Shown here: positions 14,136 to 22,273 of the stretch, one piece after another
Layout: each line of letters starts with the position of its first letter
How positions within the stretch are numbered: the stretch's first letter is position 1
Assembly: GCA_007571225.1 (NCBI GenBank)
Contig: RKRU01000191.1
Span: forward strand, 1-25,096
Direction: 5' to 3'
Source of the DNA: Nitrosopumilaceae archaeon
Lineage (GTDB): Archaea > Thermoproteota > Nitrososphaeria > Nitrososphaerales > Nitrosopumilaceae
Length of the DNA: 25,096 bases
Program-made: the position numbers and the translations under genes
Notes under the pieces: generated by a model
The model's input: the letters and a program-made list of their open reading frames with translations, nothing else
What the model was told of the DNA's origin: nothing
Databases searched by the model: none

Positions 14136-15296
14136 CTACCGCAGGTCGATGGTCTTGTACTCGCAGCCTTCAGGACCACAGTACTTTCCAACATAGACTG
14201 CCTTTGGTCTGTACAGGGCAGGTTTTGGCGCCGCCTCGGCAAACTTCTCCTCGATTATGTGTGCGGCCCATCCGACGACGCGGGATATTGCAAATATCGG
14301 GGTGTTCATATCCATGGGTATTCCCAGCATGTAGTATATGGACGCACTGTACAGGTCCACGTTTGGGTATATGTCTCTGTTCTTTTGCGCCTTCATCTCG
14401 GCCATGGTCGTAGTCTCCACCTTTTCGGTTATGTCAAACCACCGCTGTCCCGTCTTACGTGCCGCCCTTCTTGACATCTCTTTTAACACCTGTGCCCGGG
14501 GATCAAACGTCCTGTACACCGCATGCCCCATTCCCATGATTCGATTGCCCATTCCCATCTGCTCCCTTATCCAAGACTCCACATGTCCAACCTGGTCAAT
14601 ATCAAGCAACATCTTCATGACCTCGGTGTTTGCGCCCCCGTGCAGTTCGCCGCTCAGCGCACCTATCGCGGCGCTTGCCGCAGAGTACATGTGGGCCCTA
14701 GTTGATGCTACCTGCCGGGCAGTAAACGTGGATGCGTTGAACGTGTGATCCGCATGTAGTATGAGACAGGTGTCAAATACCTTCTCCACTTCTGGGTCCG
14801 GTACCACACCGGACATCATATATAGAAAGTTGCTAGCATGCGTCAATCTTGGATCTGGATCAACTATCTCCAGGCCGTTTCTAAGCCGCTGCCAGCTGGC
14901 AACTATTGTAGGTATCTTTGCAATCAGTGTAATCGCCCTATCGTAGCTTGCCTCCTTTGTTGAAAACTCCTCGTCATAGTATCCTGCCAAGGCTGCAACA
15001 AACGCTTGGAGCATATCCATTGGATCCGCATCCTTCTTCCAGTTGGCCATGTTGCGTTGCATCTGCTTCGGTATGGCGCGCGCGTCTACCAGCTTAGCCC
15101 GAAACTCGTTGAGTTCTGGAAGCGTGGGCAGCCTGTCATACAGCAGTATGTATGCAGTCTCCTCAAACGTGGAGTTCTGTGTAAGGTCTATTATGTCAAA
15201 CCCGCGGTATATCAGCCTGCCATTCTGTCCGTCGATGTTGGATATACGAGTGTCTGCCACCTCTATTCCCCTAAGGCCGATGTTCTTTGTCTCCAC
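14136..15296 (-). CDS. gltA: Citrate synthase
   Basis: A 386-residue enzyme that condenses acetyl-CoA and oxaloacetate to citrate, the entry step of the citric acid cycle. The start is GTG with a TATA-like box 25-32 bases upstream. Conserved segments appear in order: GLRGIEVADTRISNIDG with RLIYRGFDI at the N-terminus, HADHTFNASTFTARQV (about 181-196), GELHGGAN with H219, GMGHAVY with H258, and NVDLYS with D314. H219, H258 and D314 are the usual substrate and catalytic residues. The length is that of the dimeric archaeal/Gram-positive type. Some members of the family also act as 2-methylcitrate synthase, which the sequence alone cannot exclude. It is monocistronic. Confidence 0.96.
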   Translation of the reverse strand: METKNIGLRGIEVADTRISNIDGQNGRLIYRGFDIIDLTQNSTFEETAYILLYDRLPTLPELNEFRAKLVDARAIPKQMQRNMANWKKDADPMDMLQAFVAALAGYYDEEFSTKEASYDRAITLIAKIPTIVASWQRLRNGLEIVDPDPRLTHASNFLYMMSGVVPDPEVEKVFDTCLILHADHTFNASTFTARQVASTRAHMYSAASAAIGALSGELHGGANTEVMKMLLDIDQVGHVESWIREQMGMGNRIMGMGHAVYRTFDPRAQVLKEMSRRAARKTGQRWFDITEKVETTTMAEMKAQKNRDIYPNVDLYSASIYYMLGIPMDMNTPIFAISRVVGWAAHIIEEKFAEAAPKPALYRPKAVYVGKYCGPEGCEYKTIDLR

Positions 15297-15320
15297 TGTA
15301 CATGGGGAAATATCGATACT

Positions 15321-15328
15321 ATTTATTC
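15321..15328 (-). promoter_or_regulatory. TATA box of citrate synthase
   Basis: GAATAAAT on the minus strand lies 25-32 bases before the GTG start, supporting that start. Confidence 0.45.
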
Positions 15329-15363
15329 TATTTTGGATGTGTAGCAGACGCAGTCAAGCTTCT

Positions 15364-15382
15364 CTACTGCTAAATACAGTAG
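15364..15382. other. Small hairpin in the gltA-ileS intergenic region
   Basis: CTACTG and CAGTAG pair perfectly around a 7-base loop. It lies in the divergent promoter region between gltA and ileS, so it could be a regulator site. Confidence 0.3.
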
Positions 15383-15498
15383 TAGATAAAAATACCAATT
15401 CAGCAGCTGTAGCTACGGTTATGGCCAACAAGCAGGGCTCACAATGGTTGTACGATTAATTGAGATGTATATTATATGAATATTTTAATTACAACTAC

Positions 15499-15548
15499 GG
15501 TTCTGTCCAGAATACGGGGGCTGGCTAGGGTTCGCTCTAGAATACGGG
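15499..15548 (+). repeat. 28-nt dispersed motif plus a shifted second copy
   Basis: Bases 15499-15526 resemble the segment inside the MITE at 6143-6170. A further partial copy begins 30 bases later (15529-15548), sharing GGTTC and GAATACGGG. It lies 100-150 bases upstream of the ileS start. Confidence 0.55.
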
Positions 15549-15619
15549 CCCCAACCTACATGACAACCTGTTTGGAGGAAGGCAGCCTCCTGCCTGAGAA
15601 TCACATCACGAATTTTAAC

Positions 15620-15626
15620 TTTATAA
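15620..15626 (+). promoter_or_regulatory. TATA box of ileS
   Basis: TTTATAA lies 23-29 bases before the GTG at 15649, the classic spacing of a leaderless archaeal promoter. Confidence 0.6.
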
Positions 15627-15648
15627 TGCCAGATATTGAGGCAGGGTT

Positions 15649-18600
15649 GTGGAATTCTCGTCAAAGTTTGAGGCCAAGACAATAGAATCCCAGGTAAGGG
15701 AGTACTTGGATTCGGCCGACCTGCGCGGCCAGATCACAGAGTCAGACAGAAGAGAGAAGATCAGGTTTATCGAGGGACCTCCTACCATGAACGGATCACC
15801 GCACGCAGGACACCTGCGCGGCAGAGTCATCAAGGACCTGTGGTACAGGTTAAATACACTCCGCGGCATGCAGATAGAGTTCAATGCAGGTTGGGACACG
15901 CAGGGCCTGCCCGTCGAACTACAGGCAGAAAAGGAGCTAGGCGTTACCGGCGGCAAAACCCAGGCAATAGAGGAGTTTGGGGTTGAGAGGATAGTTGCAG
16001 AGTGCAAGAAGGTCGTGGCCAAGTACACAAAAGAGTGGGTGAATGTGGACCGGATGCTCGGCATCTCACTTGACCACGACAGGGCATACCGCACGCTAGA
16101 TGACGCGTTTATCGAGAGGGAGTGGAAGGTGTTGCAGAGCGCCCTAGAAGACGGGAACATAAGAGAGGATCACACCGTAATTGCATACTGTCCAAGCTGC
16201 CAGACCTCGCTAAGCCATGCCGAGGTGGGGCAGGGATACCGCGAGACGGTTGACCCCTCGCTGTACTATACCGTCAGGCTGGAAAGTGACAGAAAGGACG
16301 GAAGCCTGCATGACGCACACCTTGTAGTCTGGACCACGATGCCGTTTACGCTCATAACCGATGCCATGGTCGGAGTACACCCCGACGAGGACTATGTCCA
16401 TGTCAGGGTGGACGACAATGAGCAGACATGGGTGGTTGGCAAGACACGTCTTGAGGGATTTCTTGCTGAAATAGGGGCACGCGACTTTTACATACTGGGG
16501 GCCACAAGAGGCGCGGAACTTGAGGGAATGCGCTACGTGCATCCGCTGCTTGATCTGATAGACGGACTTGCAGGTATGGTAAAAACACATCCGGCCAAAT
16601 ACCACAAGGTGGTGGCCGAAGATTTTGTTGATGTAAATGCAGGCAGCGGCCTGGTCCACATAGCGCCAGCCAACGGCGAGGAGGACATCAGGGTGGCAAG
16701 GGAGAGAAATGTAGAGATATTCTCCCCCATAGACGATACTGTAAAGTTCACAGGAGAGGCGGGGGCCAGATACGGCGGACTCTACGTCAGGGATGCCGAT
16801 GACATTATAGTTGAGGATTTGAGGGAGCGCGGGTCGCTCGTAAGGATAAGCAGCATACGGCACAGCTACCCACACTGCTGGCGCTCAGGCCACGCCCTAG
16901 TCTGGCTTGCGCGCAGGGGATTCTTTTATGACACTGCCAAGATAGGAGAGAGGACCACAAGAGCGGCAGGAGAGGTCGAGTATTTTTTTGAACCGCCAAA
17001 GAACAGATTTCTCGGGATCATAAACGACAGGCATCCATGGTGCATATCGCGCGAACGCATATGGGGATGCCCGCTGCCAGCGTGGCGGTGTGCCGAGTGC
17101 GGCGACCTGACATGGCACTTTTCACGCAAGTCTATAATTGCAGGCGCAGCAGCGCTGCCCGACGGGCCCAAATTTGAACTACACAAACCTTGGATGGACC
17201 GGATCACAGTACACTGCCAGACATGCGGCAGCCCCGACACGCAAAGAGAGGACTTTGTACTTGATACGTGGCACAACAGCGGCTCGGCACCGTGGTCCTC
17301 ACTTGACGATGACGAGTACAAGAACGAAATACCCGTCCCGTTTCTTACAGAAGGGATAGACCAGACTAGGGGATGGGCCTATACGCTGCTGCTTGAGAAT
17401 GTCATACTGCAAAAGGACGCAGTGGCGCCGTTCAAGTCCTTCCTCTTCCAAGGCCACGTACTTGACAAGAACGGGCAGAAGATGAGTAAGAGTAAGGGAA
17501 ACGTCCTAGGTGGAGGGGAGTTACTGTCGAAGTATTCAGTTGATGCGATACGATTCTACTTTATGTGGAAGGCATCCCCAATAGAGCCACTCAACTTTAG
17601 CATAGACGAGGTAATGGCACGGCCATACAAGATGCTAGGTATACTGTACAACCTGCACCTCTACTACAGGCAGAACAGTACGTATGACGGCTTTGATGGC
17701 TCGACACACACCATAAGCTGGGCTGCAGAACAGGGGCAGCTCAAGGAGTCCGAGTCGTGGCTTCTCTCAAAACTGCAGAAGCTTATACGTACGGTAACCG
17801 AGAAGAACGAATCCTGCAGGTATCATGAAGCGATGCGCGCACTTGACGACTATGTAGTCAATACATTCAGCCAGACATACGTCCGTATGACGCGCGGCGA
17901 TATCTGGAACGAAGATGACGAAAACAGAGACAGAAGGCTTGCAGTCTACGCAGTGTTGCACCATGTGCTAAGGGTCATAGATGTAATGATGCATCCCGTA
18001 TGCCCCTACATCACCGAGTACCTGTGGCAGACTGCCTTTGTGGGGGCAGGCAAGGAAACAGGTACCCACAGTGACGGTGGTGCGGCAAGCATACTTCTTG
18101 CATCCTGGCCGATCTACGACGGTGGAATGGTTGACGATAATCTTGAGATGTCGTTTGATGCCATGATAAACGTAATATCCGCATCGGGTGCGGCCCGGAC
18201 CACAAACCAATTAAAGGGCAGATGGCCCCTAGATGAGGCCATCATATGCGTAAGGGGCACCACAAGGGAGAGGCTCTCCCCACTTGTAGGCATGCTGCGC
18301 AAGCAGATCAACGTCGAACGCGTCAGGATTGTCGAGATCTCCCAGTGGGGCACAGGGGCAGCCCACGTACTAGAGATGCACAGATCAGGAATTCCCATAG
18401 TGGTGACTGCAAGACTCAATGCAAGGAGTGTGGGCCCGAAGGCAAAGCACCACATGGGCGCGCTTGTAAGAAAATTCCAGGACGCAGATCCAATCCTTGT
18501 GGCGCAGTCGCTGCAGGAGCACAGAACGTATGATGTCGTAATTACAGAAGACAACAACAACATAACCCTTGACGAGGATGACATTACAATAGGGTACGAG

Positions 18601-18975
18601 GCAGCAGACGGGTTTGCGCTGTCTGCAAGGGGAGGCGATTCAGCGGCAGCGGCAATAGATTCGGACCACAGCGATACAAGCTGTGTGGTCCTCCTGTCCA
18701 CTACGAGAAACAGGGAGCTTACTGCAAGGGGACTGGTAAAGGATGTGGCAAGACGCATACAGTCACTGAGAAAGGAGATTGGTTACAACCCCACTGACAT
18801 ACTGAAGCGTGCATCCATTACAGGCCTAGAGGGGGAACCGCTTGAGATGCTTCAAGAGAGAACAGAAGAACTTGCGTTCTTGGTCCGAGTGCGCGCCGTA
18901 GACTTTGAAGAGACCTGCAGCGTATACAAGGACGAGGATGTAGACGGGCAGAAGATTAGGATCTCCGTAGAATAG
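15649..18975 (+). CDS. ileS: Isoleucyl-tRNA synthetase
   Basis: A 1108-residue class I synthetase that charges tRNA-Ile. The GTG start is fixed by a TATA box 23-29 bases upstream. The HIGH motif appears as HAGH (52-55) within PPTMNGSPHAGHLRGR. The CP1 editing domain follows GWDTQGLPVE. A Cys-rich region (CPSCQTS at about 184, CAECGD and CQTCGSPDTQ near 480-530) fits zinc sites of the archaeal/eukaryal form. KMSKSKGN begins at residue 611. An anticodon-binding domain of the usual type follows. A Ser/Asp/Ala-rich insert (about 985-1010) lies in the C-terminal region and makes the protein slightly longer than usual. It is immediately followed by the Dps-like gene. Confidence 0.96.
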   Translation: MEFSSKFEAKTIESQVREYLDSADLRGQITESDRREKIRFIEGPPTMNGSPHAGHLRGRVIKDLWYRLNTLRGMQIEFNAGWDTQGLPVELQAEKELGVTGGKTQAIEEFGVERIVAECKKVVAKYTKEWVNVDRMLGISLDHDRAYRTLDDAFIEREWKVLQSALEDGNIREDHTVIAYCPSCQTSLSHAEVGQGYRETVDPSLYYTVRLESDRKDGSLHDAHLVVWTTMPFTLITDAMVGVHPDEDYVHVRVDDNEQTWVVGKTRLEGFLAEIGARDFYILGATRGAELEGMRYVHPLLDLIDGLAGMVKTHPAKYHKVVAEDFVDVNAGSGLVHIAPANGEEDIRVARERNVEIFSPIDDTVKFTGEAGARYGGLYVRDADDIIVEDLRERGSLVRISSIRHSYPHCWRSGHALVWLARRGFFYDTAKIGERTTRAAGEVEYFFEPPKNRFLGIINDRHPWCISRERIWGCPLPAWRCAECGDLTWHFSRKSIIAGAAALPDGPKFELHKPWMDRITVHCQTCGSPDTQREDFVLDTWHNSGSAPWSSLDDDEYKNEIPVPFLTEGIDQTRGWAYTLLLENVILQKDAVAPFKSFLFQGHVLDKNGQKMSKSKGNVLGGGELLSKYSVDAIRFYFMWKASPIEPLNFSIDEVMARPYKMLGILYNLHLYYRQNSTYDGFDGSTHTISWAAEQGQLKESESWLLSKLQKLIRTVTEKNESCRYHEAMRALDDYVVNTFSQTYVRMTRGDIWNEDDENRDRRLAVYAVLHHVLRVIDVMMHPVCPYITEYLWQTAFVGAGKETGTHSDGGAASILLASWPIYDGGMVDDNLEMSFDAMINVISASGAARTTNQLKGRWPLDEAIICVRGTTRERLSPLVGMLRKQINVERVRIVEISQWGTGAAHVLEMHRSGIPIVVTARLNARSVGPKAKHHMGALVRKFQDADPILVAQSLQEHRTYDVVITEDNNNITLDEDDITIGYEAADGFALSARGGDSAAAAIDSDHSDTSCVVLLSTTRNRELTARGLVKDVARRIQSLRKEIGYNPTDILKRASITGLEGEPLEMLQERTEELAFLVRVRAVDFEETCSVYKDEDVDGQKIRISVE

Positions 18976-18976
18976 C

Positions 18977-18984
18977 TTTTTTAA
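18977..18984 (+). promoter_or_regulatory. TATA-like box of the Dps-like gene
   Basis: TTTTTTAA starts two bases after the ileS stop and lies 24-31 bases before the ATG at 19008. It is the reason for choosing 19008 over the upstream ATG at 18984. Confidence 0.45.
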
Positions 18985-19007
18985 TGGAACCGCCACCTGT
19001 TTTTTAC

Positions 19008-19601
19008 ATGGCAAAAGCCAAACAGAACGGACCAAACATTGTAGGAATCAACGTACTCAAGAAGAACGGCTTGGACGTAGACGGCCTAGTAAAGGAGCTG
19101 GTAAAGAACGCCGCAGTCGAATTTACTGCATACTACTACTTTACCAACCTCAGAGCCCATTGTACAGGAATGGAGGGCGAGGGCCTGAAGGGCATAATCG
19201 AGGATGCAAGATTGGAGGACCTGAGTCACTTTGAGTCGTGTATAGAGAGGATCTACCAGCTCGGAGGGGCGCTACCCAATGACGCCACGGAGTTCATCCG
19301 CATCTCTGGATGCGAGTTCCTACAGCTGCCCACGGACCCGACAGACCACAGAGCAATACTGGAGAAATGCCTCAAGGCAGAGCAGGGAGCAATAGTTAAC
19401 TGGAACAACATATGCCAGATGACCTTTGGAAAAGACCCGGCCACCTACGACATTGCCAAGGATATACTGGCAGAAGAGATCGAGCACGAGTCGTGGTTTT
19501 TGGAACTGTTGTATGGAAGGCCCTCAGGACACATGAGACGCAAGTATTCTGGCGAGAGGCCGCACACCAGAAAACACTCACGGGCACTAGATATGGCATA
19601 A
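19008..19601 (+). CDS. Dps-like / ferritin-like protein
   Basis: A protein of about 197 residues from the ATG at 19008; an in-frame ATG at 18984 would add eight unlikely residues. It is a four-helix ferritin-like fold that oxidises and stores iron and protects against peroxide. Helix motifs with likely iron ligands are VEFTAYYYFTNLRAHC (helix 1), EDARLEDLSHFESCIERI (helix 2), KAEQGAIVNWNNIC (helix 3) and DILAEEIEHESWFLELL (helix 4). The E-x-x-H pattern in helices 2 and 4 fits the archaeal Dps-like (DpsL) group, which is between Dps and bacterioferritin. The C-terminus is basic and probably flexible. A T-rich run at about 19615-19621 is a likely terminator. Confidence 0.85.
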   Translation: MAKAKQNGPNIVGINVLKKNGLDVDGLVKELVKNAAVEFTAYYYFTNLRAHCTGMEGEGLKGIIEDARLEDLSHFESCIERIYQLGGALPNDATEFIRISGCEFLQLPTDPTDHRAILEKCLKAEQGAIVNWNNICQMTFGKDPATYDIAKDILAEEIEHESWFLELLYGRPSGHMRRKYSGERPHTRKHSRALDMA

Positions 19602-19760
19602 TTCTCCCTATCCCCTTTTTTACCTGCACGACTAGGCTTCCTAGTGTGTGGTTGCTGTTATTACCGCTGATGGACAGGCAGGGGCCGCGGGCGGCTGCCG
19701 GATGTGTGGCGCCAGACAGACCAGATAATAAAAATCGTATACACCGTCTGTAATGGGTGT

Positions 19761-19835
19761 GTGTATGCTGGCGCAGTGTATGCTGGCGCAGTGTATGCTG
19801 GCGCAGTGTATGCTGGCGCAGTGTATGCTGGCGCA
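19761..19835 (+). repeat. 15-bp minisatellite, five perfect copies
   Basis: The unit GTGTATGCTGGCGCA is repeated five times without a mismatch (19761-19835), preceded by GTGT. It is in an intergenic region; the small ORFs that cross it on both strands are repeat products. Perfect copies suggest recent expansion and possible length variation between strains. Confidence 0.97.
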
Positions 19836-19944
19836 GTAATTCATGTTGACAGTGACACATCCTACAGTTGTAGCATGTCAAAAGACACACAGCACTCAGT
19901 TGTGTGACTTGCCTGTCTTGTATGGTACAAAAAAACGACCGTAA

Positions 19945-20030
19945 AAATGGACTCGCCGCGCAGCGCGGGTCTTTAGCCGTATCTGTACCGCATGACGGGG
20001 CTGCGGATTCCGCGCAGGATACAGGTTAAG
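19945..20030. ncRNA. Candidate structured RNA, GC-rich island
   Basis: A GC-rich stretch between AT-rich flanks. It holds GGACTC pairing with GGGTCT (allowing G-U) around an inner CCGCGC/GCGCGG hairpin, then a second hairpin CTGCG/CGCAG near 20001-20017. It is non-coding and lies about 55 bases upstream of the ligase-operon start. I could not fold it as a tRNA. Its identity is unknown: an untranslated regulatory element, a small RNA or a terminator are all possible. Confidence 0.3.
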
Positions 20031-20054
20031 TGATATTATAGTTTACACAAATAC

Positions 20055-20062
20055 TTTTTAAA
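20055..20062 (+). promoter_or_regulatory. TATA box of the ligase-peptidase operon
   Basis: TTTTTAAA lies 22-29 bases before the TTG start at 20084, so the operon is predicted to start with a leaderless message. Confidence 0.5.
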
Positions 20063-20083
20063 CAGCGCAGACATCAGGATTCG

Positions 20084-22270
20084 TTGAAAGTAGCCATTGT
20101 CTACAATAAAAAGTTCATAGAAGAAGAGGATGTCATTAACGTCTTTGGAATAACAACAAAGGAATACTATAGCTTCAAGACAGTCGAGAAAGTAACCCAG
20201 GCGCTTGAGAAGGGCGGGCATACAGTCAAGGTGATCGAGGGTGGAATGGGGTTCATCGAGGAGATGAAAGACTTTATGCCAAGGGTCGTCGTCGGCGACA
20301 GACCTGGAATGGTCTTCAACATGGCCTATGGAATACAGGGTCGGAACAGATACACCCATGTTCCGGCAATGCTTGAGATGCTTGGAATTCCATATGTAGG
20401 ATCCGGCCCCGAGGCCCATGCCGTGGTCCAAGACAAGGTGATGACAAAGATTGTATTGCAAAAGAACAACATTCCCACGCCCAACTTTTGGGTATTCTCC
20501 ACCCGGGACGACAATTTTGACGACCTTGTCTTTCCAGTAATTGTAAAGCCCAAAATGGAGTCAACCTCGATGGGTATGAAGATAGTAGACAACTGGGACG
20601 ATCTACGAGGCGCAGTAGCCGAACAGATTGAAAAGTACTCCCAAGACATTCTTGTAGAGCAGTTCATTCCGGGCAGGGAATTTGCAGTAGGCCTGCTCGG
20701 CAACGGTACTAACATTGAGGTTCTGCCAATCGTGGAGATTGATCTTGCAGGCGATCCAAACAAGATACAGACTAAAACGGACAAGATAAAGACCCCGCTG
20801 GAGAAGATATGCCCGGCGCAGCTGACCCCATACCAGGAAGAAGAGATCAAAAAGATCAGCGTAATGTCCTTTAGAAAACTTGGGTTGAACGACTTTGCAA
20901 GGGTAGACCTGCGCATGGACTTTGAAGGAAATGTATACATTTTGGAGCTGAACTCTATGGCAAGTCTCGGTCTGACTGGATCGTATGTACATGCGGCCAA
21001 GGCGGCCGGTTACACCTACGACTCACTCATCAACAAGATTCTAGAGACAGCAGCCCTGAGATATTTTGGAGGGTCACACCTTGAGGCCGATGAAGCGCCG
21101 CATGAAAAGACCGAATTTCAGTCACTGCGCCCTGCCATGCGAAGTTATCTTAGAAGCCACCTTACAACCAATGAGAAGCTTCTAGAGCAGCTGGTAAACA
21201 TCAACTCCAGTGTTTATAATATTGAACATGTAAATAAGATGGGAAGAATCATCTCAAAGCGTCTGGAACACATTGGGTTTACTCCGCAGTCCTTTCTGGA
21301 GTTTGATGTGGGAAACATGCTTTACTTTAAGAACCACGAATCTGACGACAACGACATTCTACTACTGAGCCATCTAGATACGTGGTATGCAAACCAAGAT
21401 TTTGCCCCATTCTCCAAGGTTGGAAACAAGCTGTTCGGATCTGGAATCGCCGAGAGTAAGGGAGGACTAATCGTAATGCTCTCTGCGCTACAGGCATTGA
21501 AGTATGTACGAAGGCTGAAGAAGATCAGATTTGGCATACTGTTGATCTCCGATGACTCTTTGGGGGGGCGCCTTAGCAAGAAGCTGGTACAAGACATCTC
21601 AAAGGTCTCAAACTACATAGTCGATCTCAAGTGGGGGGCCATACCAGGAGGAATTGCAACATCATGCTCTGGAATAACCAAGTACAAGATAGACATGGTA
21701 CACAACAGAAGGCCAAACGAGTCAAACCGCGAGGTGATTCCCGACATGTGCCGCAAGGTCATTGCGTGGAAGAAGATATCGTCTGACTATCCGGATGCAA
21801 GGGTGACCATCTCGGACTTTAGCGCAAAGACATCCTTTGGGCGCGCGCCTGACTATGGCAAGCTATCCTTAGTGTCAAGGTATATGAATTATTATCAGCG
21901 CGAGTTCTTTGATGCCAAAATCAAAAAGATAGCAAAGCAGAAGACTGGCTCAAAACTTGATGTGCACGTAATCCAGCAGGTGACAAGGGACCCAATAGAA
22001 AAGACCAACGAGATTGCCAAGTTTTACAACATGGTGGAGGGCCTTGCAAAACCTGCGGAGATCAGTGTGTCACCAGAGCACAGGTTTGCAGCCTCAAGCA
22101 TCTGCGATGCAGTAGACGGAAAACCAAAACTCGGCTCGCTCGGGGCCGTAGGTGCAGATTATAGAACCCCAAACGAGCACATCATAAGAGACAGCCTGAT
22201 TGACAGGGCGCTCCTACTTGCCCTAGTGGCCAACAAGTGTGCATCTGCATCTGTGGAGGCCCAAGATTAA
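20084..22270 (+). CDS. ATP-grasp ligase (D-Ala-D-Ala ligase type) fused to an M20-like peptidase domain
   Basis: A 728-residue two-domain protein starting at TTG, placed by a TATA box. Residues 1 to about 345 are an ATP-grasp ligase of the D-Ala-D-Ala ligase superfamily: GDRPGMVFNMAYG (71-83), VKPKMESTSMGM (154-165), VEQFIPGREF (191-200), and the metal site R273/D275 with E288 and N290 in YILELNSMASLG. Residues about 365-725 resemble an M20 zinc peptidase: SHLDTW (H430, D432), GSGIAESKGG (453-461), ISDDSLGG (488-495) and H699 near the C-terminus. The bridging Asp is Glu457 and the usual Glu-Glu pair is Asp490-Asp491, so metal binding may be altered. Archaea lack peptidoglycan, so the ligase probably joins other amino acids or amines. 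It is the first gene of a tight operon. Confidence 0.85.
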   Translation: MKVAIVYNKKFIEEEDVINVFGITTKEYYSFKTVEKVTQALEKGGHTVKVIEGGMGFIEEMKDFMPRVVVGDRPGMVFNMAYGIQGRNRYTHVPAMLEMLGIPYVGSGPEAHAVVQDKVMTKIVLQKNNIPTPNFWVFSTRDDNFDDLVFPVIVKPKMESTSMGMKIVDNWDDLRGAVAEQIEKYSQDILVEQFIPGREFAVGLLGNGTNIEVLPIVEIDLAGDPNKIQTKTDKIKTPLEKICPAQLTPYQEEEIKKISVMSFRKLGLNDFARVDLRMDFEGNVYILELNSMASLGLTGSYVHAAKAAGYTYDSLINKILETAALRYFGGSHLEADEAPHEKTEFQSLRPAMRSYLRSHLTTNEKLLEQLVNINSSVYNIEHVNKMGRIISKRLEHIGFTPQSFLEFDVGNMLYFKNHESDDNDILLLSHLDTWYANQDFAPFSKVGNKLFGSGIAESKGGLIVMLSALQALKYVRRLKKIRFGILLISDDSLGGRLSKKLVQDISKVSNYIVDLKWGAIPGGIATSCSGITKYKIDMVHNRRPNESNREVIPDMCRKVIAWKKISSDYPDARVTISDFSAKTSFGRAPDYGKLSLVSRYMNYYQREFFDAKIKKIAKQKTGSKLDVHVIQQVTRDPIEKTNEIAKFYNMVEGLAKPAEISVSPEHRFAASSICDAVDGKPKLGSLGAVGADYRTPNEHIIRDSLIDRALLLALVANKCASASVEAQD

Positions 22271-22273
22271 GAT

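Noticed and set aside
13955..14413. 152-residue plus-strand open frame
   Set aside because: Most of it lies antisense inside the citrate synthase gene, its composition is Pro/Ser/His-rich without motifs, and no promoter or ribosome site precedes it.
19641..19844. Repeat-encoded Cys-Ala-Ser-Ile-His peptide on the minus strand
   Set aside because: It is only the translation of the 15-bp minisatellite; there is no sign of a gene.
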